A stretch of 64,000 nt of DNA, from positions 1,893,233 through 1,957,232 of the forward strand of contig CP003316.1 in assembly GCA_000247545.1 (NCBI GenBank). Direction: 5' to 3'. This DNA comes from Pyrobaculum oguniense TE7 (GTDB taxonomy: Archaea; Thermoproteota; Thermoprotei; Thermoproteales; Thermoproteaceae). Position numbers and translations under genes: made by a program. This document shows positions 34,775-43,285 of this stretch, in pieces; position 1 is the first letter of the stretch; each line of letters begins with the position of its first letter. The notes beneath the pieces were generated by a model. It made no database searches, was not told the DNA's origin, and saw only the letters and a program-made list of their open reading frames with translations.

Positions 34775-34998
34775 CCTCCGACCTACCTCGCCTCAGCCCG
34801 GCGTAAAGCTCCCCCGGCCTCACGCGGGCGCGGACGATGCTCAGCGCCTCGGCGAAAGCCGCCGTGTCCACGGCGTATTGATCAAGGAGGTAGTTAATCG
34901 CCTCGTCGACGCTGACGCGCCTCCCCGTCTTGGCCCCGAGCCCCCACCAGCCGCCTAAGTCTCTCCTTTGTCCCCCTCCTCACCTTAATGGACTCCAC
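34758..34998 (-). pseudogene. VapB-type antitoxin gene with a frameshift
   Basis: From a GTG at 34998 (TATA-like TTTTATAGG 24 bp upstream) the frame reads VESIKVRRGTKERLRRLVGA and then loses sense. Another frame takes up AKTGRRVSVDEAINYLLDQY and runs on to GELYAGLRRGRSEDEGGS before a TGA at 34758. Joined, the two halves make a normal VapB-like protein of about 80 residues, so one indel near 34930-34945 breaks the gene. It directly precedes the PIN toxin. Confidence 0.65.
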
Positions 34999-35139
34999 AA
35001 ACACCACCTCTACCACCTATAAAATTTGTAGTGAAAAGGCCGTGTGCTTCGAGGGCATTGAAAAAACGGCGAAGGGGTGGGGCAATCACCGACGCCGAGG
35101 TGCTGTCAGCTGTTAAAAAATTGCAGAGAGGCAGAGCCC

Positions 35140-35532
35140 CTAATGCGCCGTGTTGACCTGCCCGTCCCGCCTCTCCCCGAATTGCCCACGTTGTCTAACA
35201 TTTGAGACGTGTCCGTGGCGTGCTTGGCCAGGAACGCGGTGATAGAGGCCGTGCTCGACTCGTTGAGCTTCGCAGAGAAGAGCCTCGGCGTGCGCAAGAT
35301 CTACGTAATAGGCCACATGAGGTGCGGCGCCGTGGCCCTAGCCGCCCAGGACAAAGCCCCTCCGTCACTGGTGCCCCAGCTAGAGGCGGCGCCGAGGAGG
35401 GCCTCCTATGACGTGAGGAGGGCCGGGTTGGAGGTCGTGTGCATCTCCTGCGGGAAGCTACGCGCCCTCGGCGCCGAGGTGTAGTGCTATTACTACAGGG
35501 ACAAGCCATTGCTGGAAAAGGTGTGCATATAG
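35140..35532 (+). pseudogene. Decayed beta-carbonic anhydrase gene
   Basis: An open segment at 35209-35484 contains KIYVIGHMRCGAVALAAQ, the His/Cys zinc motif (G-H-x-x-C-G-A) of beta-carbonic anhydrases. Just upstream, in another frame, CAVLTCPSRLSP (from 35144) resembles the C-x-D-S-R zinc motif with its Asp region lost. The main frame ends in a TAG at 35482-35484 but then continues as CYYYRDKPLLEKVCI to 35532, as if by a nonsense mutation. At least one frame break and one stop make this a dead gene. Confidence 0.7.
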
Positions 35533-35635
35533 AGCGATTTAACCTCTTTTGATGTAACCAGATCAAGGCGGGACATCTTGAGAGACACGGCATCAACTAC
35601 GTTAAGTACAAAGCCCTCGCCCGATCTAATGTCCA

Positions 35636-35650
35636 ATTAACAATGTTTAG
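35636..35650. promoter_or_regulatory. Third copy of the AACAATGTT-type element
   Basis: ATTAACAATGTTTAG lies between the dead carbonic anhydrase gene and the 3' end of the PhnD-like gene. It resembles the two elements at the divergent transporter promoters (36751-36769 and 36841-36854). Confidence 0.35.
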
Positions 35651-35740
35651 AGGCGGTGCCCAGTAGTGCAGACACGCCTTTTTAGAACAACAGGCGGTCG
35701 AATTCGGAAATTGAGATATGGGAAAAAAGTGGGAGGTTGC

Positions 35741-36724
35741 CTAACGCCTTAGATAGTAGTCTCTTAGCTTTAGCTGGTCTAGGGCGTCCATTAGCGGACG
35801 TAGGTGCTCTTCCGCGCTTCTCTCGCCGAACTTAACAAATATCGCCGATACGTACTTACGCATCAGCTCTGGCCTCTCGTTTAGCTTCAGCAAAGCCGCT
35901 TTCACCTCTTCTTTCAGCTCTGGGGGCAGATCCCTCCTAATCAGCACAGTGTGGGCGGGGTTTGGGCCTGCCACCGCCTCAGAGCCATCTCTGAGTCTGA
36001 GCACTCTGCTGTTGTTCATGGCTTCCCAGTACAGCGAGGCGGCCACGTCGCCCGCCATCACTGTAACGTCGACTTTGCCCTTTTTAAGCGCTTCCCAGCA
36101 CTGGGCGTAGCCGCCGCCGAATACTACCTCACCGAAGAACTGCTCGGCGAGCTTACTAGGCGGCTCCCCATTCGGTGTTATATACCCCTTATCTGCCAGG
36201 AGCTTCATAGGCATTATAAATCCAGAAACAGAGGTCTCCGATGGGAAGCATATCTTCTTCCCCTTAAGCTCCTCCAGCGCGACGTAGGGGGAGTCTTTTA
36301 AGACGATGAAGTAGCTGTAGTAAAACGGCGCCACCACCGGCTTGTTGTCGATTATAACTTCTCTGTACTCCACGAGGAGCATCTCCACCTCGGCTTCTCG
36401 GAGGGCGAGGGCGCTGACCAAGGCCCCCGGCCCAAGCGCCACGTGCGCATGCCCAAACTTCAAAGCCTCAACCAACGCCGCGGCGCTCAGCGGGTAGTAA
36501 ATCTCCACATCTAGCCCAATCTCCTCCTCAAAGAATTGCTCAAGCTCTTGCGCCTCCGCAACGCTGACTTTTGTACTTACGCCCGGGTTCACCACTATGA
36601 CCAGCTTCTGCAACTCTACGCCCGATTTCTGCTCATGTGGCGAGATCTGCCCCAAGATGACAGCCACCGCAAGCACTCCCGCTATCACTAGCGCCGCCAA
36701 CCACACGTACTTAGGCCTAGGCAT
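35741..36724 (-). CDS. PhnD-type ABC transporter substrate-binding lipoprotein-like protein
   Basis: 327 residues. An N-terminal membrane anchor or signal (about 7-25, WLAALVIAGVLAVAVILGQ) precedes a periplasmic-binding-protein type 2 fold with VIVVNPGVSTKVSVAEAQEL, HAHVALGPGALVSALAL, and GKKICFPSETSVSGFIMPMK. The pattern fits PhnD/SsuA-type proteins that bind phosphonate, phosphite or related oxyanions; the true ligand cannot be told. Its start is divergent from the ATPase and permease genes, sharing a 160-bp control region with two inverted-repeat elements. Confidence 0.85.
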   Translation of the reverse strand: MPRPKYVWLAALVIAGVLAVAVILGQISPHEQKSGVELQKLVIVVNPGVSTKVSVAEAQELEQFFEEEIGLDVEIYYPLSAAALVEALKFGHAHVALGPGALVSALALREAEVEMLLVEYREVIIDNKPVVAPFYYSYFIVLKDSPYVALEELKGKKICFPSETSVSGFIMPMKLLADKGYITPNGEPPSKLAEQFFGEVVFGGGYAQCWEALKKGKVDVTVMAGDVAASLYWEAMNNSRVLRLRDGSEAVAGPNPAHTVLIRRDLPPELKEEVKAALLKLNERPELMRKYVSAIFVKFGERSAEEHLRPLMDALDQLKLRDYYLRR

Positions 36725-36750
36725 GAGCTAGACTCGTTTTCTATTTTTAG

Positions 36751-36769
36751 CTATTAACATTGTTAATAG
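36751..36769. promoter_or_regulatory. Palindromic operator at the PhnD-like promoter
   Basis: CTATTAACATTGTTAATAG is an inverted repeat with only the central base unpaired (arms CTATTAACA and TGTTAATAG). It lies 27-45 bp upstream of the PhnD-like start, over or next to the expected TATA/BRE. Candidate regulator site. Confidence 0.6.
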
Positions 36770-36840
36770 TACTTGGAAGAAGTTAGTTCTAAAAGGAAGG
36801 CATTTCGGTAAGGTTGGCTCGCCTCTCATCAGCGCGCCAG

Positions 36841-36854
36841 TAAACAATGTTAAT
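36841..36854. promoter_or_regulatory. Second operator copy at the ATPase promoter
   Basis: TAAACAATGTTAAT shares the AACAATGTTAA core with the palindrome at 36751. It ends directly before the TATA-like CTTTTAAAT (36855-36863) of the ATPase gene. Confidence 0.55.
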
Positions 36855-36883
36855 GCTTTTAAATGGAAAATACATTACAACCC

Positions 36884-37501
36884 GTGTTGGTACTTGAATC
36901 GGTATATTTTAGCTACAGGGAACCTCTGCTCCGGGGAGTAAACCTAATTGTGGAGAAGGGTAGCAGGATCGCCATAATGGGCAAAAGCGGCGCTGGGAAG
37001 ACCACTTTATTGAAGATAATGGCGGGGCTTCTTGCGCCTCAAAAGGGGCGCGTGGCGAGGGGGTTTAGGGCTGTGTCTTATATACCTCAGAACGCCGGTC
37101 TTGTGGAGACCGCCACGGCGCTTGAGAACGTGCTCTACGCAACGCTAAGCGCCAAGGGCATCTTCCTAGGCTTGTGGGACGCGGCGTTGAGGGAAAAAGC
37201 GGAAAAGGTAATAGAGGCCGTGGGGCTTGGGCATAAGAAAAACGTCATAGTCTCCAGGTTAAGCGGCGGCGAGCGGCAAAGAGTTGCCATAGCCCGGGCC
37301 TTGATGCAAGGCGCCGAGCTCATTCTCGCAGACGAGCCAATCTCCAACCTCGACTACGAAAACGCGGTCTCCGTGCTGAGGATCCTAACCAACCAGCCAG
37401 GCATCTCTGTGGTGGCCGTGATGCACGACGTAGACCTCGCAATGGAGTACTTCTCCCGGGGATACGAACTACGCAACGGCGTCCTCGTAGAGCTCTGGTA
37501 A
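36884..37501 (+). CDS. PhnC-type ABC transporter ATPase
   Basis: 205 residues from the GTG at 36884; the ATG at 36863 overlaps the TATA-like CTTTTAAAT, so the leaderless GTG about 25 bp after it is preferred. Walker [14 protein letters not shown]-loop IPQNAG, signature [16 protein letters not shown], Walker [14 protein letters not shown] and the switch His in MHDVD are all present. It couples ATP hydrolysis to import with the overlapping permease gene (TAATG overlap). PhnC-like by context with PhnD- and PhnE-type partners. Confidence 0.9.
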   Translation: MLVLESVYFSYREPLLRGVNLIVEKGSRIAIMGKSGAGKTTLLKIMAGLLAPQKGRVARGFRAVSYIPQNAGLVETATALENVLYATLSAKGIFLGLWDAALREKAEKVIEAVGLGHKKNVIVSRLSGGERQRVAIARALMQGAELILADEPISNLDYENAVSVLRILTNQPGISVVAVMHDVDLAMEYFSRGYELRNGVLVELW

Positions 37502-38226
37502 TGATAATACTTACGCTCATACTGCTAGCCCTCCTCATAGGCCTAGCCCTGGGTATTTTCGAAATAGACCTCCCCAAGGCGGTTAGGAACATACAGACAT
37601 TCCTCTCGGAGCTGTCGCTAGACAAAGAGGCCCTCGCCGTGGGTCTATACGCCCTATACGAGACAGTACTTATATCTCTCTTCTCAACAGCCGCGGCCAT
37701 ACTCATCGCCATGCCGATGGCAGCTGTGGCTTCCGGACACGTGGGAAGCCCGCCGCTCGCCATTGCGGTCAGAGTCGCCGCAACATTTATGAGATCTATA
37801 CCCGCAGTTCTCTGGGCCGTCCTAGGCGTCGTGGCGCTCGGCCCTGGGAAAGAGGCTGGGGCAATTGCGCTATTCATCTACAGCGTAGGCTACCTAGTCA
37901 AGCTCTTCTACGAAACCTTTGAAAACGTCGACAAGAACTTCGTAGACGCAATGAGGGCCATCGGAGCGAGGGGGCTAAAACTGGCCCACCTAATATATCT
38001 ACAGGAGCGAAGACAGTTCATCACTAATATGATCTTCATACTAGAATACAACATCAGAACCGCCACTATAATCGGACTCGTCGGGGCAGGAGGAATAGGG
38101 TACTACATAGCTCAATACATAAACCTTCTCAAATACGACGCCTTAGCTACCATAATAATATTGACATTCCTATTTGTATTAGTATTAGAGTTAATTTCAT
38201 ATCTATGGAGAAGATACTATAAGTAA
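37501..38226 (+). CDS. PhnE-type ABC transporter permease
   Basis: 241 residues, about six membrane helices. It carries the inner-membrane permease signature around AMRAIGARGLKLAHLIYLQE (the EAA-like loop) and the late GLVGAGGIGYYIAQYINLLK block typical of PhnE. The start codon overlaps the ATPase stop. Together with the divergent binding protein it forms a complete importer, most likely for a phosphorus-containing oxyanion. Confidence 0.9.
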   Translation: MIILTLILLALLIGLALGIFEIDLPKAVRNIQTFLSELSLDKEALAVGLYALYETVLISLFSTAAAILIAMPMAAVASGHVGSPPLAIAVRVAATFMRSIPAVLWAVLGVVALGPGKEAGAIALFIYSVGYLVKLFYETFENVDKNFVDAMRAIGARGLKLAHLIYLQERRQFITNMIFILEYNIRTATIIGLVGAGGIGYYIAQYINLLKYDALATIIILTFLFVLVLELISYLWRRYYK

Positions 38227-38564
38227 ATATGTCGGCCACGCCGTTGCGCCAGGTAGGGTCGCGAAGGAATAGACGGGCCCGGGACCGGCACAGCCCGCAT
38301 AAGGCGGGGCTTTGGCCTCTGGGCCCCCATCAAACAGCGGCGGCGGAAAGAGCGCAAACGAGGTAGCAACCTGGAACAACGTTGCATTTTGGAATAAGCC
38401 AATCGCCTCCGTAGGCGTAAGGCAGGTTGCTACTAAACGAGGCGTAGCGCAGGTGAAGCCACACCTTACGAAGAGGTGTTAGCTACGCCATGCGACGTCA
38501 AGAAGACCGAGCACGAAGTCGTAGCTATTGGCCTAAGGTTTTTAAAGGTGATACAGTTAGGGAC
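38227..38564. other. Gene-free stretch with nested hairpins and a small promoter
   Basis: 338 bp with no supportable protein gene before 38565. It contains the candidate structured RNA at 38350-38445. Near 38538-38546 GGTTTTTAAAGG is a TATA box for the downstream gene. Confidence 0.5.
38350..38445. ncRNA. Candidate structured RNA, strand unknown
   Basis: An 11-bp perfect inverted repeat (GTAGCAACCTG at 38363-38373 with CAGGTTGCTAC at 38423-38433) encloses smaller hairpins. These are TTGG/CCAA around a 6-base loop (about 38389-38402) and CGCCT/AGGCG with loop CCGT (38404-38417). Such nested pairing in a gene-free region suggests a folded RNA. I cannot match it to RNase P, SRP or a known guide RNA. 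Confidence 0.3.
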
Positions 38565-39071
38565 GTGGACGGCGTGGAGCTTAGGTATAGGGCCTTGCTG
38601 GGGCGTATCTACGCGGAAAAGTTGCTGGCGGGTGTGGATAGTTTCGTGGTGGTGTACGACGAGACGCCAAGCTGTATAGCCATGGCCGCGGCGTTGCTCG
38701 CCGCCGCCAAAACCGCACGGGCCGATGCTGTTCCCTCCGGTAAGCTCGCCGGCGAGGTAGACAGCGCAGTGCTGGTAATGAGCCCCCACGTAGCTGGGCT
38801 CGGCAGTAGGGCCGTCGATGTTTTGAAAAAGGTGAGGAGGTTCGCCGCTTTGCACACGCCGGTGTTCTACGCCCTCGACGAGGCAGAGGGAGCCGCCGAG
38901 GCCCTCAGCGGCAAGGAGGTGAGGTTCGCCGTGAGGGAGCAACCCGGCGAGATAACATTCTACAAGGTGTCTGTAGACGGTAACAACTTAACGTCTGAGA
39001 TCTACGATGTATACAAGCTATCCCCCGAGGAGGCGGCGCTGGTCAGGCAATACGAGGCGCAACACGGCTAG
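38565..39071 (+). CDS. Hypothetical protein
   Basis: 168 residues from the GTG at 38565, placed by a TATA box about 24 bp upstream; the longer frame from 38490 begins inside the promoter. An alpha/beta protein (SFVVVYDETPSCIAMAAALL, VLVMSPHVAGLGSRAVDVLK, FAALHTPVFYALDEAEGAAE). Alternating strands and helices suggest a Rossmann-like fold, but no motif is decisive. No family recognised. Confidence 0.6.
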   Translation: MDGVELRYRALLGRIYAEKLLAGVDSFVVVYDETPSCIAMAAALLAAAKTARADAVPSGKLAGEVDSAVLVMSPHVAGLGSRAVDVLKKVRRFAALHTPVFYALDEAEGAAEALSGKEVRFAVREQPGEITFYKVSVDGNNLTSEIYDVYKLSPEEAALVRQYEAQHG

Positions 39072-39126
39072 GTTATTCCTAGGGGGGCGGATAATAATAT
39101 TAATTTTTTAACACGGAACTGTACAC

Positions 39127-39321
39127 ATGATAGATGAGAGTCTTAAGGGGCGTCGCGTCTTGCTGATAATAGCCTCGTGTAACCAGCTTGAGGAATCCCA
39201 GCTGAGAAAAGTGGAGGGGCTTGTCCTATACGTCTCTAGGGATAAGGTGGGCGTACAGACGGGCGACAAGGTAGAGGTGGTGGATAAGGGCTGGATAGTC
39301 TCTGTCAAGGTCCTGGACTAA
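39127..39321 (+). CDS. Small hypothetical protein, beta-rich
   Basis: 64 residues with a beta-rich C-terminal half (VEGLVLYVSRDKVGVQTGDK, VEVVDKGWIVSVKVLD) that could be a small barrel such as an SH3-like or OB fold. TATA-like TTTTTTAACA lies about 20 bp before the ATG. No family recognised. Confidence 0.55.
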   Translation: MIDESLKGRRVLLIIASCNQLEESQLRKVEGLVLYVSRDKVGVQTGDKVEVVDKGWIVSVKVLD

Positions 39322-40004
39322 ACCCCCTCAGCCGAACTCCAAGCGGGTCCACCGCGTCGACGCCTTAATCCACTCGCACCTCCAGCAAGCCGCTACCCTC
39401 CCTAGGGGGTGGTACAGGTCATGGGTTAAAGGCGAGGTGGTGGTGTTAGTCGCGGTACGCCAGGTACACGGCGCCCCTCCATCTTTACGTCGTCTTGAAG
39501 CCGATGACGCTGTAGAAGCGCTTCGCCTCGCCTAACAGCGTTGTCCTCATGTGGATGTGGCCCAGCTCGGCGCCAGCCGGCTTGTCGCCGGCCTCTTTGG
39601 GCAAATCCCTCAAGCCTAGGGGCAGGACGTCCATCAGCGCGGGTCTCCTCGGCCATTTCCCCCGCGGTTTGCCGGCGTAGATCTCCACGCCTATGCCGTC
39701 GAAGTCCCTGACATATACGGACTAGGAGACGAGGCGGTCTGCGAGGCCCTCCACCACCTCCTTAAACTCGAGGACCCTCCTCAACACGGCGCCTAGGCTC
39801 CGCCTGTCGGGCACCCTCGGGGCCACGTGGCATAGGTACGACCCAGGCGGGCGGCGCGCCTCGCCCTCCACGAGCTTGAGGACGTACCCCGCCACACAGA
39901 GGCCCTCCCCCGCCGGGCTCCACCCCGAGACCCAGAACCCTCCCGTAGAACTCCCCAGCCTCCTCCACGTCGGAAACCGCGAGTACGGCGCCACCCAACA
40001 CCAT
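39322..40004 (-). pseudogene. Decayed two-domain VOC (glyoxalase / catechol-dioxygenase-like) gene
   Basis: The first frame begins MVLGGAVLAVSDVEEAGEFY, a typical VOC domain start. A second frame carries GYVLKLVEGEARRPPGSYLC to a stop near 39722. The piece at 39485-39710 reads VEIYAGKPRGKWPRRPALMD and ELGHIHMRTTLLGEAKRFYS, the junction and second-domain start of CatE-like proteins. Further down come HHHLAFN and VDPLGVRL fragments. At least two frameshifts and three stops break it. An ancestral gene of about 230 codons is clear. Confidence 0.75.
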
Positions 40005-40044
40005 TGAAAAACGTCGATTTTCTTATATAACCCCTCCGCCAGGC

Positions 40045-40395
40045 CTACACGTCCACTTCTATCCAGCCTCCGTTATTCCTCACCTGGTACGTCCTCAAGC
40101 CGAGCCTCTCCTTGGGCGCGTTGGGAGCCACGTATGGGGGCTCCAGCATCGCGCCGGTCCTGAGGTCAAACACGGCGTGGTGGCAAGGGCACTTCACTGT
40201 CAGCTTCTCCTCGTCTAGGAGGCCCAGTATGCACTTGGCGTGGCTACAAACAGCGTCTATGCCGTAGAGCCTCCCCCCAATGTTAGCAATGAACACAACA
40301 TTGCTCTCCACCTTGTCGCCATCCCTTACGTCTATCTTAACCGCCACTGCCTTAGCCTTCTCAAGCGCGGCGGCCGATATCGTCCTCTGCCACAT
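40045..40395 (-). CDS. Rieske-type [2Fe-2S] protein
   Basis: 116 residues from the ATG at 40395 (TATA-like GTTAATATTTAG 25 bp upstream); a TTG two codons earlier is possible. Rieske ligands: VCSHAKC (C-x-H) and KCPCHHAVFDLRTGAMLEPP (C-x-x-H). An N-terminal helical segment (ALEKAKAVAVKIDVRDGDKV) precedes the domain. No membrane helix, so a soluble electron carrier. It is followed downstream by a dead VOC dioxygenase-like gene, which could once have been a partner. Confidence 0.88.
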   Translation of the reverse strand: MWQRTISAAALEKAKAVAVKIDVRDGDKVESNVVFIANIGGRLYGIDAVCSHAKCILGLLDEEKLTVKCPCHHAVFDLRTGAMLEPPYVAPNAPKERLGLRTYQVRNNGGWIEVDV

Positions 40396-40521
40396 ACCCA
40401 AAGCTCGGATTTCTAAATATTAACATTTTGCAGAAGTGTAGCTAAAGAGGCGCGCAGAAAATAGCGTATGAGTAGCGGGACGGGCAAGGCTAGGGCTTTT
40501 GGCAAAAGCGTATAGAGCCAG

Positions 40522-40622
40522 TGGGCCCGCCGGGATTTGAACCCGGGACCTCCCGGTTATGAGCCTTACGCGGGGCGCGGGGCTGGGCCCCAGGGCGCTC
40601 TACCTAGCTAAGCTACGGGCCC
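40522..40622 (-). tRNA. tRNA-Met (CAT), elongator type, with a 27-nt non-canonical intron
   Basis: On the minus strand the acceptor stem GGGCCCG pairs with CGGGCCC, followed by discriminator A. The D arm is GCTT/GAGC and the T arm CCGGG-TTCAAAT-CCCGG. The anticodon loop CTCATAA has anticodon CAT. The anticodon stem CCCGG/CCGGG forms only if 27 nt (40566-40592) are removed between its third and fourth bases, giving a 74-nt mature tRNA. Introns at such positions are common in Thermoproteales. CAT could also be tRNA-Ile2; the first pair G-C argues against the initiator. Confidence 0.92.
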
Positions 40623-40690
40623 TTGTGTGTAGAAAGGTGGTAACTTTAAATTTTTCCTCTCTGAATAGAACAGCGCGTTACCCCGAGTAC

Positions 40691-41092
40691 TTATTGTAGC
40701 AGATCGATGGCGAACTTCGTGATGGCCCAGGGGTCCCACCGCCCCTCCGGCAGGTGGGGCTCTCCTCTCGGCATCTCCGCCTTCTTCAGAGCCTCGGCCG
40801 GCCCCAGCGCAGCACATATGGCCTCCGACGCCCCGGCGGCTGATATCCTCAACGCGTCTTTTATTTGGCTCGTCTTGGCGAGGAACAGCAACGCAGAGAT
40901 ATTTGGGTTGCGGGCGGGGCCACGCCAGCTGTAGGCGTAATATAGAGCCTGGAGGAGCTCCCTCCAGTGCGCCACAGCCTCCTTCCTCACGCATATAGCC
41001 ACGGCGCCTTCGGCGTCTATTTCTATTTTCTCCGGGGGGCGCTCGAAGTGGACAAGCTCCGCAGTAAAGCACAGCTCGTCGCCGCACAACAT
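40691..41092 (-). CDS. Cgi121-like KEOPS complex subunit
   Basis: 133 residues. The central RNPNISALLFLAKTSQIKDA and LRISAAGASEAICAAL match the conserved core of Cgi121 (N-I-S-x-L-L-x-L-x-x-x-x-Q-I-x-x-A). KEOPS makes the t6A modification of tRNA, and Cgi121 helps recruit the tRNA. Other KEOPS genes are not in the window. It lies just upstream of the tRNA-Met gene on the same strand. Assignment is by motif pattern only. Confidence 0.65.
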   Translation of the reverse strand: MLCGDELCFTAELVHFERPPEKIEIDAEGAVAICVRKEAVAHWRELLQALYYAYSWRGPARNPNISALLFLAKTSQIKDALRISAAGASEAICAALGPAEALKKAEMPRGEPHLPEGRWDPWAITKFAIDLLQ

Positions 41093-41164
41093 GTGCGTCC
41101 CGGGAGGCTGGTTTAAAAGATTTGAAACTTAGAAGCTTTAAAAATGAAATTCGAAGCTGCCTCT

Positions 41165-42331
41165 ATGAAAAGGGTGGTGATAGTCGGTGGGGGCATCGCT
41201 GGCATGACTGTGGCAAAGACGTTGCTAGAGGGCAAGATGCAGGCCGAGATAACGGTGGTAAACTCGGCGCCCCACTACTTCGCGGGGCCCAGCAGGCCGC
41301 TCCTGCTAACGGGGGAGCAGTCGCTAGACCGCATTGTGAGGAGTTATGAAGAGGTCGCTAGGAGAGGCGTCAAGGTGATGGTCGGCACAGTCTACTCCGT
41401 GGACCCGGCGAATAGGAAGGTGCGGCTGGTCGGCGGCTACACCTCGGACGGAGGCATATGGGAGCTTCAATACGACTACCTCGTCCTGGCGCCAGGCGTG
41501 GTGCTAGACGGCTCCGGCATAACGGGCTACGACAAGTACAGGGGCAACGTGCTGAACGTCTACGACCCCGGCAGGGTGCGCACTTTGAAAGAGAGGGTGT
41601 GGAAAGCCGAGAAGGGCACCGTGATCGTCTACGCGCCGAAGGCGCCCTATAGGTGCGCCCCAGCGCCTACCGAGACCGCCACCCTAATAGACGCCGTGCT
41701 CAGGCACAGGGGGGTAAGGGACAAGTTCAGGATTATACACATAGACGCCAACGACAAGACCCAGCCTCCCGTAATCGCCGACGTGGTGGCCGAGCTGTAC
41801 AGGAAGCTGGGCATAGAGCTCGTCGTCAACCAGGAAATCGCGGAGATCGGGGAGAACTACGTCGTGACTAAGAGCGGCGAGAGGTACAACTACGACATCT
41901 TGGCAATGCTGGAGCCCAACAGGGCGCCTAAGTTCATAGCCGAGGCCGGCTTGGGGGAGAACTGGATCAGCGTGCGCGGACCCCAGGACCTCCGCCACCC
42001 CAAGTTCGACGACGTACTCGCCGCGGGCGATGCCGCAGGCCTGCCGTTGCCCAAGAACCAGGAGATCGCCTTCGAGAGCGCCTTATTCGCCGCCAACAAG
42101 ATACTCGAGATGGAGGGGCTGAGCCACAGAGCCAGCGTCCAGTACGCCTTCTTGGGCTGGGCCTATGTCGGCAACCCTGAGGGGAGGCTGGAGACTCTGT
42201 CCCTCATGTTCGGCCTAGACTTCACCACACAGCCGCCTAAGCCGACCAAAGACCCGCAACCGAAGAGAGAGTACACACAGCGAAAAGACAGCTGGGAGCA
42301 GAGCTACCTCGCCAACCTATTTGGGTACTAG
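41165..42331 (+). CDS. FAD-dependent oxidoreductase, sulfide:quinone reductase-like
   Basis: 388 residues from the ATG at 41165 (GCTTTAAAAATG about 25 bp upstream); the ATG at 41144 sits beside the TATA box. The dinucleotide-binding motif [20 protein letters not shown] opens the protein. [11 protein letters not shown] and [20 protein letters not shown] (second FAD contact) follow, with Cys in [11 protein letters not shown] near residue 168. The layout fits sulfide:quinone reductase or flavocytochrome c sulfide dehydrogenase relatives that oxidise sulfide at the membrane. The C-terminus is amphipathic. Confidence 0.82.
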   Translation: MKRVVIVGGGIAGMTVAKTLLEGKMQAEITVVNSAPHYFAGPSRPLLLTGEQSLDRIVRSYEEVARRGVKVMVGTVYSVDPANRKVRLVGGYTSDGGIWELQYDYLVLAPGVVLDGSGITGYDKYRGNVLNVYDPGRVRTLKERVWKAEKGTVIVYAPKAPYRCAPAPTETATLIDAVLRHRGVRDKFRIIHIDANDKTQPPVIADVVAELYRKLGIELVVNQEIAEIGENYVVTKSGERYNYDILAMLEPNRAPKFIAEAGLGENWISVRGPQDLRHPKFDDVLAAGDAAGLPLPKNQEIAFESALFAANKILEMEGLSHRASVQYAFLGWAYVGNPEGRLETLSLMFGLDFTTQPPKPTKDPQPKREYTQRKDSWEQSYLANLFGY

Positions 42332-42337
42332 TCTTTT

Positions 42338-43258
42338 TTACTCGCTTAGCTCCTTTCTGTGTTTTGTCCAAAACTCCCTCAGCGCTTCTAGGTGGTCTCG
42401 GGGTAGGGGTTTGCCGTCGGAGGCCTCGGCGTATTCCTCCAGCTCCTCTACAGAGGTGGCCGTTACCAAGACGCTGGTGACTGGGAAAGAGAGCACGAAC
42501 TTGAGGGCGTACTGCCCCAGGGTGTAGCCCAGCTCCTTGGCCAGGGGGGCTACCTCGGCCTCCACCAGCTTCCTGGCCTTTATGAGCCACTCCTTCTTCC
42601 GGAGGGAGCGGTGGTCCTCCGGCGGGAACTCCGGCTTGAACCTGTCGGTCAACACGTCGCTGGCGTGCGGGACCCTCGCCAGCAGAATCCTCCCGGCGCC
42701 GCGGCCGACCAGCTCGAGAGCCGGCTCTTGCTCCAGTATGTTAAAGACGAACATCAAGGCGTCGTATCCCGCCTCAAGCGCCGCGAGGCCCTCAGCGAGG
42801 ACGTTGGTCTCCGGGCCCAGAGCGGCCCCTATCCTGTCGGCCCAGACTCCTCTTTTGGACAAGGCATACTCCGCCGCGGACTTAACCGCGTCCGCCGGCG
42901 GGTTGTGGAGCATCAAGATGTCCGGCCTCCTGCCAAGCCTCTCCACGGACTTAGACACGGCGAATTCCAGATACTGGGGGTCGTACCTCCTGGCCGGCTT
43001 CGCGCCGGAGTAGAAGTCGTAGCCCACCTTCGTGGATATGACCACGTCATAGCCCTTGAGCCACTGGCCGAGGAGCTCCTCGCTCCGGCCGCGGCCGTAT
43101 ACGTCGGCCGTGTCGAAGAGGTTTATGCCGAGGTCGAGGGCCCTCTTCACCAGCCTCCTGGCTGTGTCGTCGTCTAGCCTATACAGGTCGCTCCCCACAA
43201 CCCACGCCCCGAAGCCGATCTCGGAAAGCCTCAGCCCAAGCGTCTCCCTATACCGCAT
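42338..43258 (-). CDS. Aldo/keto reductase
   Basis: 306 residues, TIM barrel. Catalytic tetrad: Asp and Tyr in NLFDTADVYGRGRSEELLGQ, Lys in VVISTKVGYDF, His in DILMLHNPPADA. The late VTSVLVTATSVEELEEYAEA binds NADP(H) in this family. It reduces carbonyl compounds; the substrate is unknown. It is convergent with the flavoprotein gene, 6 bp between stops. Confidence 0.92.
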   Translation of the reverse strand: MRYRETLGLRLSEIGFGAWVVGSDLYRLDDDTARRLVKRALDLGINLFDTADVYGRGRSEELLGQWLKGYDVVISTKVGYDFYSGAKPARRYDPQYLEFAVSKSVERLGRRPDILMLHNPPADAVKSAAEYALSKRGVWADRIGAALGPETNVLAEGLAALEAGYDALMFVFNILEQEPALELVGRGAGRILLARVPHASDVLTDRFKPEFPPEDHRSLRKKEWLIKARKLVEAEVAPLAKELGYTLGQYALKFVLSFPVTSVLVTATSVEELEEYAEASDGKPLPRDHLEALREFWTKHRKELSE

Positions 43259-43285
43259 ATCCCTAGCCGAATGCGAAATTTAAAG

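Noticed and set aside
38226-38565. RNase P or SRP RNA in the structured region
   Set aside because: I could not find the conserved RNase P helix P4 segments or the SRP helix 8 motif.
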